Position numbers and translations under genes: made by a program. Of a stretch of 5,183 bases of DNA, positions 1 to 5,183 are shown in pieces. Every line of letters begins with the position of its first letter. The stretch's first letter is position 1. The DNA is from Globobulimina sp. (lineage: Eukaryota > Foraminifera > Rotaliida): contig PIVH01000679.1 in NCBI GenBank assembly GCA_003354225.1, forward strand, positions 1-5,183, in the 5' to 3' direction. The notes beneath the pieces are model-generated. The model was not told the DNA's origin and ran no database searches. It saw nothing but the letters and a program-made list of their open reading frames with translations.

Positions 1-25
1 CGTTTCTCCCACAAAACAAATTTTG

Positions 26-68
26 TTACATTCACTCATCATAAATACAATTTTGATGATGAATGTGA
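26..68. repeat. imperfect inverted repeat (hairpin) upstream of the tRNA
   Basis: Bases 28-41 pair with 54-66 over 13 base pairs, interrupted only by a single bulged C at 35. The stem extends outward by a G:T and a T-A pair (27 with 67, 26 with 68). The loop is the 12 bases 42-53. A smaller perfect 6-bp stem (11-16 with 21-26, loop 17-20) lies just before it and shares base 26. The repeat ends 17 bases before the tRNA. It could be a hairpin in the transcript of a gene beyond the left edge, the relic of a small inverted-repeat element, or chance in AT-rich DNA; no function can be assigned. Confidence 0.5.
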
Positions 69-85
69 GAATATGAATAAAATCT

Positions 86-158
86 GCCCACTTGGTCTAG
101 TTGGTTATGACATCTGCTCCACACGCAGAGGGTCGCGAGTTCGAGTCTCGCAGTGGGT
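86..158 (+). tRNA. tRNA gene, anticodon CAC (Val), with C at position 33
   Basis: A full cloverleaf folds. The acceptor stem is 86-92 with 152-158 (first pair G:T), followed by discriminator A159. The D-stem is 95-98 with 108-111 (last pair a T:T mismatch) and its loop carries A14, G18-G19 and A21 equivalents. The anticodon stem is 113-117 with 125-129, the variable loop is 130-134, and the T-stem is 135-139 with 147-151 around TTCGAGT. The seven-base anticodon loop is TCCACAC, so the anticodon is CAC (120-122), which reads the valine codon GUG; A73 also suits valine. Internal promoters are clear: the A box is TGGTCTAGTTGG (93-104) and the B box centres on 138-148. No CCA is encoded and there is no intron. 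The oddity is C instead of the near-universal U at position 33. The gene is intact but could be a variant of reduced function. Confidence 0.88.
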
Positions 159-309
159 AAATTCTTATTTTTTTGAAAGCAAATGATCTCAATTTATTAA
201 ATAATCGGAAAGTAGGAGTGTGAAATGGCAAATATTCATAGTCTTTGAATAACTTATATTAATAAATCAAATAGTTTTACGTATGAGCAAGGAGTGACAT
301 TTTATACTA
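159..309. other. non-coding interval between tRNA and PWP1 3' ends
   Basis: The 151 bases between the tRNA and the PWP1 stop codon are AT-rich and hold no open frame of note. Apart from the tRNA terminator, the only candidate signal is TTTATT at 193-198, which reads AATAAA on the minus strand 112 bases after the PWP1 stop. It would make a reasonable polyadenylation signal for that gene, though such hexamers also arise by chance in AT-rich DNA. Confidence 0.3.
168..174 (+). terminator. RNA polymerase III terminator of the tRNA gene
   Basis: Seven consecutive T residues lie ten bases after the mature 3' end of the tRNA. A run of four or more Ts is the usual termination signal for RNA polymerase III, and this distance is normal for a short 3' trailer. 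It supports the tRNA gene being a transcribed unit. Confidence 0.8.
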
Positions 310-2401
310 TCAGTCATCATCTACAAAATCCTCTATGTGGTGATCTTGATTGCCAATTGCAATTCGAGTGTCTTCTTTGAAATTAAAGCTCTGTTCCATA
401 ATCAAATGTTGATGCGCTCCATCGATATTGACATCGTGATCAATCTCATCTTCTTTCTTTTTATCATCACCATCATCATCCGAAGCATAGAATGTCTTTA
501 CATTCATATCACTCCAAACATCCCACATTCCAAAACTCGACTGGCCTCCAATAATTAGTATCGATGATATGAGTCTTTTTGGAGCAAATTCAATTGTAAA
601 TATACCACCCGTCACATCATTACTTTCTTCGCTTAATAATATCGGTTTCTTTTCTGGCTTTTCCTGATGCCATAATTTAATTTTTTTATCCAACGAACCA
701 GTTGCAAATAAATCCGATTTATCCTTATTAAATGACAACGAAGTCACTGCTTTTCTGTGTCCTTTTAGCCGCCATATTGATTCGTTTACATTGATCTTCC
801 GGATATCAAAACATTCAATGTATCCATTATCTAAACTGCAAACAAAGAGGTTATCATTGCCCGGATGCCAGGTCAATGTCTCAATTTCGCCCAAAACAGT
901 CCATCGCAGTCTGGCTTTGTTTCTTTTCCGCGATCCTAAGAGGCTAAGATCCGATAAATATATATTTTTATCAAACCCTCCGCTTAATAGTACAGTCGGA
1001 TCATTGGGTTTCAATTTAATTTGTTGCACTTTGCCACTATGATGATTCGCCGTATTTACACATTTCCTTTTATTCAAATCCCAAATTTTAATACTTTTAT
1101 CGCTAGAACCACTAAATAAATACGAATCATTTGATTTACTCCAATCTAAACACAACACAGCATCGGAATGTGACCCTTCTTTCAATGAACCTAATGTCAT
1201 ATTTTTCTGTTTGTCGTCCATGTCCGTATAATTGAACATAATGTCTTCATTCCATTTGCTTAATAATTGCAACCCCTTTTCATTTGCCATTCGACCGCCT
1301 AAACAACAGACTGGTTCCAATGCGTCCATTACATCCAAATTAAAGATCTCTATGCTTTCCTCCACACTCCCAATGGCTAATAAATTGGTACCCAAGCTAT
1401 TGAATGATAGCCATTTGCAGCATAACGGGAAAGCAGCCAATGTAATGTCATGATGCTCGTAAAAAGTGCGTAATTGAGTATCAAATACATTTACTTGCAT
1501 AGAGGAGGATTCCCGGTCAGCATCACAGCCCAAACATAAAAATATTTCATCTGTTGGCTTAATGTGAATGTCCTCAATTTCTGAATCATTTGCTGTGTCA
1601 TAAATATTTTCGGCGTTGATAATTCTAAGTCTCTTTTCTTTTGATCTGTTTTTTCTCTCTGAACTGTAGCTATAATCAATCGGACCAATGGCAATGCCGC
1701 CCTGCAAACCGCCGATTCGTGAAATAAAATCTAACGCTAAAGTATAAAAACGGTATTTATTTTACAAAAACGAAAACAAAAAACATACGTTGATCATCAT
1801 ATCCTTCCATAACTGCCTTGGTAAAATCTTCCTCATTTTCAAAATCTATCAATTGTTCCTCATCTGATTCTTCCTCATCTTCCTCATCTTCCTCTTCTTC
1901 CTCTTCTTCCTCTTCTTCCTCTTCTTCCTCTTCTTCCTCTTCTTCCTCTTCTATCTGGTCAGTTTTGTGTTTTTTTGTGTTGGGATTATCTGAGTCAACT
2001 TTTTGTAAATCACTGTATTTGCGTTTGCGCAAATTGCTAGATTGAGATTCATCTTTTTTGTTGGTGTCGTTATCGTTGTTCTCTGTGATATCAAGGTCTT
2101 CATTTGTATCGATATCATCCTCGTCCAAGAATTGTTCCACTTTGTCTTCATTGACAAGCTTAGAATCATCAATGTTATCGTTGGAGTTATAACTTTCGAT
2201 ACCATCCTCATTTATTATTTTAATATCATTTTGATGTATTTGTTTCATATCATCCTCGTCCAAGAATTGGTCGGCTGTGTCTGCATGGACAGGCATAAAA
2301 CGATCAATTTTGACTGGGAGATGTTTAATTGGAATTGCATGTGTTTTGTCTGGCCATTCTTTGGCTGCATTTGGGGGAAGCCAAGTTACACAAGTTATCA
2401 T
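310..2401 (-). CDS. PWP1: PWP1 homologue, WD40 ribosome-biogenesis protein (two exons)
   Basis: The spliced model joins 2401-1789 to 1736-310 and gives 679 residues with exact phase; human PWP1 has 501. The N-terminus (MITCVTWLPPNAAKE) matches the start of PWP1 proteins, and a TGA two codons upstream of the ATG fixes the start. An acidic, low-complexity region follows (about residues 40-200), with about 21 consecutive Glu. A PWP1-typical segment with IKPTD (residues 263-267) and FYEHHDI (296-302) leads into WD40 repeats near 309-339, 394-424, 436-468, 484-516, 528-560 and 578-611, several ending in WD, FD or LW. The tail is acidic. In known members PWP1 is nucleolar, binds rDNA chromatin and supports rRNA synthesis and large-subunit assembly; the same role is inferred here. 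The extra length lies in the acidic linker and in an insertion between the first two repeats. Confidence 0.92.
1737..1788 (-). other. spliceosomal intron of PWP1 (52 nt)
   Basis: The donor GTATGT at 1788 follows the codon pair for Asp-Gln, and the acceptor TTTAG ends at 1737. The interval is rich in T, holds in-frame stops, and contains no AG before the acceptor. Removing it joins exon 1 (phase 1) to exon 2 so that the PWP1 reading continues through LDFISRIGG into the conserved second half. A second AG six bases further on (ending 1731) keeps the same frame and would replace residues Pro-Leu-Asp by His. Confidence 0.85.
1873..1953. repeat. 9-bp minisatellite encoding the poly-Glu tract of PWP1
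   Basis: Nine-base units run in tandem: two of CCTCATCTT (1873-1890), six perfect CCTCTTCTT (1891-1944), and a last one differing only in its final base (1945-1953). On the coding strand each unit reads three acidic codons, so length changes by whole units stay in frame. The tract encodes about 21 Glu and then Glu/Asp mixtures. Such tracts commonly vary in length between strains by slippage. Confidence 0.9.
2112..2269. repeat. 23-bp exact direct repeat inside PWP1 exon 1
   Basis: The same 23 bases occur at 2112-2134 and 2247-2269, 135 bases apart. Both copies are read in the same frame and each encodes the peptide QFLDEDD. The distance is 45 codons, so the copies probably come from an in-frame internal duplication whose flanks have since diverged. 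The region belongs to the acidic linker of PWP1. Confidence 0.85.
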
Positions 2402-2552
2402 GGTTCAAGTGAAAGTTTTCGACAATTTAGAGCAAAATTTAAAATACGTTGTAACAAGATAAATCATTTGTTGATACAGTAAACGAGTGATGTATTTGCT
2501 TAATAGCAAAATTAAATGCAGGGTTCATGCATTATAGTGTAGTATTTTTATA
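2402..2552. other. intergenic spacer, putative PWP1 promoter and 5' leader
   Basis: These 151 AT-rich bases separate the PWP1 start codon from the stop of the next gene. A TATA-like sequence TATAAAAATA lies on the minus strand at 2552-2543, about 140 bases before the PWP1 ATG, directly after the upstream stop. Two short hairpins sit between: 2495-2500 with 2505-2510 (loop TAAT), and 2515-2520 with 2528-2533 (7-base loop). I see no AATAAA for the upstream gene. Each motif alone is weak. Confidence 0.25.
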
Positions 2553-2918
2553 TCAAAGAATTGGATGAATATTGTATTCATCTTCCATTTGTTCCCAATC
2601 AATTTCTGTGTCATACTGCTTTACATCTAATTCCTGTATAAAATCTTGCAATAAATCACCAACTCTTTGTACTCTGCCACGGAACTGATCCATCAAAGCT
2701 CCCATATCATTGTCATTCATTAAGTGTTCAAATTGTTTGAAAACATAATCATAGGCCTCTTGTGCATCGTAATTACGATAATTGAGTTCATCATAGTAAT
2801 TACGATATAAACCAGCGATGAATTCATCAATATCATTCTCTAATTCCTGCTCATCTCTCTCTAAGCTCTGTTCTAACTCTCCAATTTGTGCAGAAGTGTA
2901 GTTAAATTTATACACCAT
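2553..2918 (-). CDS. unrecognised acidic helical protein, or 3' exon of a larger gene
   Basis: The open frame gives 121 residues from ATG at 2918 to TGA. The protein is strongly acidic and predicted by eye to be mostly helical: stretches rich in Glu, Leu and Gln (about residues 10-45) and a Tyr-rich segment with NYYDELNYRNY (39-49). No catalytic motif, signal peptide or membrane segment is visible, and I do not recognise the family. The ATG has G at -3 and G at +4, a favourable start context, and an in-frame TAA lies four codons upstream. However, the preceding open frame overlaps it by 46 bases in another phase, and TCAG just upstream of the ATG could be a splice acceptor. It may therefore be the last exon of a 254-residue protein whose first exon is 3343-2950. 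Confidence 0.55.
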   Translation of the reverse strand: MVYKFNYTSAQIGELEQSLERDEQELENDIDEFIAGLYRNYYDELNYRNYDAQEAYDYVFKQFEHLMNDNDMGALMDQFRGRVQRVGDLLQDFIQELDVKQYDTEIDWEQMEDEYNIHPIL

Positions 2919-3343
2919 TTCGTCTGATTATTAAATTTCATTTGCTTACATTTAAAAAAATAAAGATGATCATTTAAGGATACTAAACTGTTAAGTTTGA
3001 AAAAGTCGGGTATTTCAACCAGTACAGCCTCTATATTCAGATTTTTACGATCGGAGCTGAGAATGTCCGATAATCTTCGGGTATTTTGTAATAATATCAA
3101 ATCCAAAACACTTCCTGTCATCATCATTAAAATTGAGAAAAACAATAATTGCAATTTGTTCAATTTATATTGATATTTGTTTTTTTTTGAGTTTAATTTA
3201 TTGGTTCGCGTGGGATGACTACTCAATTTTTTTGAATCCGAATCAATAACAACTGATTGCAAAAAATATTCAACCAAATTAATTATAAGCTGTGTGAAGA
3301 GATCAATAACGGTTATGCATCGGTACTGATTCCGTAGTTTCAT
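2873..3343 (-). CDS. unrecognised open frame, candidate 5' exon of the 2553-2918 gene
   Basis: This frame of 156 codons runs from ATG at 3343 to TAG at 2873. That is long for AT-rich DNA, which favours coding. The first 65 residues are Lys/Asn/Ser-rich and AT-driven in composition. A hydrophobic stretch follows around residues 65-85 (LLFFSILMMMTG within it) and could be a membrane segment. Residues 100-131 look more protein-like (EAVLVEIPDFFKLNS). The last 25 codons overlap the next gene in another frame and look poor. If the GTAAGC donor at 2949 is used, the coding part ends at Lys131 and continues as Tyr-Glu-Met-Val into the downstream frame, giving 254 residues. I do not recognise the product. 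A true start at the internal Met cluster (residues 73-75) is possible. Confidence 0.4.
   Translation of the reverse strand: MKLRNQYRCITVIDLFTQLIINLVEYFLQSVVIDSDSKKLSSHPTRTNKLNSKKNKYQYKLNKLQLLFFSILMMMTGSVLDLILLQNTRRLSDILSSDRKNLNIEAVLVEIPDFFKLNSLVSLNDHLYFFKCKQMKFNNQTKWCINLTTLLHKLES
2924..2949 (-). other. candidate 26-nt mini-intron
   Basis: GTAAGC at 2949 and TAATAATCAG ending at 2924 bound an AT-rich interval of 26 bases. Removing it joins the frame from 3343 (phase 1, after Lys131) exactly to the frame of 2918-2553. The donor is a good consensus, and TAAT-type sequence near the acceptor could serve as a branch site. Against it, 26 bases is far shorter than the 52-nt PWP1 intron and below what most spliceosomes accept, although introns of this size are known in some protists. 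Confidence 0.35.
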
Positions 3344-3448
3344 TGTTGCAAAAATGTTTTTTAATTTTAGTTCGGCGGAACTGTTTTTTAATTAATAGTT
3401 TGGATTCATAATTAACATTTTCACAGCTGCAGAATCTGATAGTTTGGG
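3344..3448. other. short intergenic spacer, nothing specific seen
   Basis: These 105 AT-rich bases lie between the stop of the glycosyltransferase-like gene and the ATG at 3343. They contain runs of A on the minus strand, but no AATAAA, no convincing promoter motif and no RNA gene. Confidence 0.3.
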
Positions 3449-4540
3449 TTAATAATCAGTTTGATTGCGTTCATTTGCAAGCCGGAGGTTGAGTTTAAAC
3501 TCAGCAGTATGTGCTTTTCCATGGGTTCTATGTGTCCCAATATGAAAAGTTAAATTCTCAGAAGATTGAAATGATCGAAACCTTGCAGATCCTTTCATTC
3601 CTTGGTATGCCAAACTCACTTCTTTCCTCATAACACTTCCAATGGGTCCAAATCCAATAAAAGTATCTCCAAAGCTCATATTTGCGAATTTTTCTCTTTC
3701 AAATACGAAACAATCAAAGCCACGATGGACCGCTCCGTTTGGTATCTCTTGATATATTTGATCCATTATATAGTCCTCAATACTTTTGTTCTTGTATTTA
3801 TTCTCAACTTTCATGTCTTGCATCAGATCTGCTGTGTTTTCAAATATTTTTCGAAATAAAATTTCTTTGTCAATGCAGCGTCTGTTTATGGTAAATCCTT
3901 TATATCCATCAATGATAAATTGCGCGATTCGAATGTAAAAGTTCAATGCAACGCCAATGTCGAAATTGGTGTAGATTATAAAATGACCATTGGATGCATA
4001 ATTATGTGCAGATTGCAGGATATCGTGAATGAATGGAATGTTGTTGATAAGCTTGCCTTTTTTCAGTTTTTTGGCAAATTCGGGAGCGTCAAAATACTCG
4101 GTTTTAACTGTTCTGTTTAGGTGAGGTTCTAAGATAGTAACTCCATTTGGAATGATCTCATCATCCTCTTTCAAATGGGCAGAACATAAACTTATGTTTA
4201 GTGAAAATAATATATTTCTGTGAACATGTATTTTGCCCATTGCCTCTTTCTTTGCGTTTATCATTGACAAAAATGTATATGGTCCAGCGTAATATAGATA
4301 GGAATTGTGATCTTTATTATGCTTCAGATTTAAAGCATTGGTCACATGGCATATTGATATATGTACCACTTCGGCATCAATTTGTTTTGCAGAAACTGAG
4401 AGGGACATTGTATTTGGTGATTCTAAATCTACGTTAAAAAATACCAGAATTGTTTCATAAAATACCAACGCTAATACAGCCAGAAATGTTGCAAGGAGCT
4501 TGTATAGTGATAATCTACAACAAATGGGTTTCGCTGCCAT
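3449..4540 (-). CDS. type II membrane protein with glycosyltransferase-like motifs
   Basis: The model gives 363 residues ending in TAA. A short basic N-terminus (Lys4, Arg9, Lys14) precedes one hydrophobic segment at about 15-35, then a long soluble part. This is the type II layout of Golgi enzymes. Six N-glycosylation sequons (N115, N142, N251, N287, N329, N359) fit a lumenal domain. Recognisable motifs are YTNFDIG (190-196), INRR (218-221), GFDCFVF (274-280) and FIGFGPIGSVM (294-304). I associate this motif set with uncharacterised glycosyltransferase-like proteins of algae and other protists, from memory and not from a search. The TNFDIG site could act like a DXD-type nucleotide-sugar site, but that is a guess. 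The frame extends to an ATG at 4627; I prefer 4540 because the upstream ATG overlaps the neighbouring gene and would put 29 extra residues before the anchor. Confidence 0.72.
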   Translation of the reverse strand: MAAKPICCRLSLYKLLATFLAVLALVFYETILVFFNVDLESPNTMSLSVSAKQIDAEVVHISICHVTNALNLKHNKDHNSYLYYAGPYTFLSMINAKKEAMGKIHVHRNILFSLNISLCSAHLKEDDEIIPNGVTILEPHLNRTVKTEYFDAPEFAKKLKKGKLINNIPFIHDILQSAHNYASNGHFIIYTNFDIGVALNFYIRIAQFIIDGYKGFTINRRCIDKEILFRKIFENTADLMQDMKVENKYKNKSIEDYIMDQIYQEIPNGAVHRGFDCFVFEREKFANMSFGDTFIGFGPIGSVMRKEVSLAYQGMKGSARFRSFQSSENLTFHIGTHRTHGKAHTAEFKLNLRLANERNQTDY

Positions 4541-4595
4541 GCATGCAATATTTAGTACGTTGTAATTTAAAATGGAATGAAAACCTAGCTGATCA
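4541..4595. other. 55-base spacer between two minus-strand genes
   Basis: Only 55 bases separate the sulfotransferase-like stop from the preferred start of its neighbour. The spacer stays open in the downstream frame and holds two AG sites (ending 4589 and 4585). It leaves little room for a separate 3' untranslated region plus promoter, so signals probably lie inside the upstream coding sequence. Confidence 0.4.
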
Positions 4596-5183
4596 TCACG
4601 GGTACTCACAATAGTAATTGTCATCAATGAATTGTGTTTTTTGTGGTGTAACCATAACGCAATCAGAATTCCAGACTGTATTACTTAATTCATGTTGATA
4701 AAAATAAGCAAGAATTGCTGTTTCCAAGTTATATGACGCATTTTGTTTCTTAAATCTCAACTCTCGCACTGTTGGTGATTTCCATCGCTTCCATGAGTGT
4801 TTATCAGGCTTAACTAAAATTCCTGTATCCCATAATTTAACTTCATTCCAAGCATCAACTGTCGAATTGGCATTGGATACCTTTACAGATATCGATGATA
4901 AACCATATTTAATTAATTCTCTATTATTTACATTCAGGAATTGTGATAATATATCAATATATTTGTTGTTATTCACTGATAAATCATCATAATCCACCAT
5001 AATCCAATATTTCTGTTTGATTTTTTGCAATTGTTGATCAATGATCATGGTTGCATTATATTTAGTTTTTACTCTTTGTTCACAAAATCCAAACCTATGA
5101 ATACAGGAAGAAACCATAACTTTTACCCATTCACGTTTTAAAACAATATATCTCAAATCAATGTGATTATCGTTCCTTTCTTC
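4596..5183 (-). CDS. sulfotransferase-like protein, C-terminal part (5' end outside window)
   Basis: The frame is open to the right edge and ends in TGA, leaving 195 visible residues; the codon at 5156 is TTG, not a start. Residues 11-25 (RYIVLKREWVKVMVS) match the sulfotransferase segment that binds the 3'-phosphate of PAPS: Arg17 and Ser25 keep the R-x7-S spacing. HRFG follows (residues 29-32). Further on, WIMVDYDDL, then ILSQFLNV, resemble the family's conserved pattern of a strand, an (E/D)DL and a helix ending in FLx(V/L). The N-terminal PAPS 5'-phosphosulfate loop and any membrane anchor would lie beyond the edge. Known members move sulfate from PAPS to sugars, lipids or small molecules, often in the Golgi; the acceptor here is unknown. 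A GTGAGT sequence at 4609, three codons before the stop, could be a splice donor, leaving the exact C-terminus uncertain. Confidence 0.7.
   Translation of the reverse strand, partial: EERNDNHIDLRYIVLKREWVKVMVSSCIHRFGFCEQRVKTKYNATMIIDQQLQKIKQKYWIMVDYDDLSVNNNKYIDILSQFLNVNNRELIKYGLSSISVKVSNANSTVDAWNEVKLWDTGILVKPDKHSWKRWKSPTVRELRFKKQNASYNLETAILAYFYQHELSNTVWNSDCVMVTPQKTQFIDDNYYCEYP

Noticed and set aside
112-129. Reading the tRNA as tryptophan (CCA at 119-121, keeping T118 as U33)
   Set aside because: That register needs a stem of 112-116 with 124-128, which fails at two pairs, whereas the CAC register has five perfect pairs and a seven-base loop.
1873-1953. CRISPR-like array
   Set aside because: The repeats are 9-bp units with no spacers, inside a eukaryotic coding exon.
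1818-2045. Plus-strand frame encoding a long serine run
   Set aside because: It is the antisense shadow of the PWP1 poly-Glu minisatellite: GAA/GAG read in reverse gives TCC/TCT. It has no independent support.
2042-2482. Plus-strand frame of 146 codons opposite PWP1 exon 1
   Set aside because: It overlaps the well-supported PWP1 N-terminus on the other strand and its product is an irregular hydrophobic sequence with no family resemblance.
2402-2552. Polycistronic transcription resolved by spliced-leader trans-splicing
   Set aside because: On the minus strand no AG occurs in the last roughly 98 bases before the PWP1 ATG, so a nearby acceptor is missing. The one-strand layout alone is not enough evidence.
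4541-4627. Starting the membrane protein at ATG 4627
   Set aside because: This ATG lies inside the sulfotransferase-like coding end and adds 29 residues before the anchor. ATG 4540 gives the usual short basic N-terminus of a type II protein.

Overview
This is a gene-dense, AT-rich nuclear window from a eukaryote, most likely a protist; I cannot place it more precisely. Four things point to a eukaryote. There is a recognisable PWP1 (periodic tryptophan protein 1) gene split by a short GT-AG intron. The tRNA gene has internal A and B boxes, no encoded CCA, and a T-run as its RNA polymerase III terminator. A type II Golgi-like membrane protein is present. There are no bacterial-style ribosome binding sites. 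TAA and TGA both act as stops, so the code looks standard.

Layout from left to right: an imperfect inverted repeat (26-68); a plus-strand tRNA gene with a CAC (Val) anticodon and an unusual C at position 33 (86-158) with its T-run terminator (168-174); a short non-coding stretch; then only minus-strand protein genes. In transcription order, from the right edge, these are: the C-terminal part of a sulfotransferase-like gene running off the window (4596-5183); a membrane-anchored protein with glycosyltransferase-like motifs (3449-4540); an unrecognised two-part locus (2553-3343); and PWP1 (310-2401, 52-nt intron at 1737-1788). Spacers are only about 55, 105 and 151 bases.

PWP1 is a nucleolar WD40 protein of ribosome biogenesis and rDNA chromatin; here it has an enlarged acidic, repeat-rich N-terminal region. 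The sulfotransferase and the glycosyltransferase-like protein would both suit the Golgi, and together suggest sulfated glycan synthesis, which is inference from family and position only. The two-part locus is best explained either by one gene with a very small (26-nt) intron or by two overlapping genes. A second GT...AG interval of 25 nt bridges the frame change between the sulfotransferase and its neighbour. This pair of tiny frame-restoring intervals, together with the C33 tRNA, is the most unusual content here. No clearly new system is proven by the sequence.
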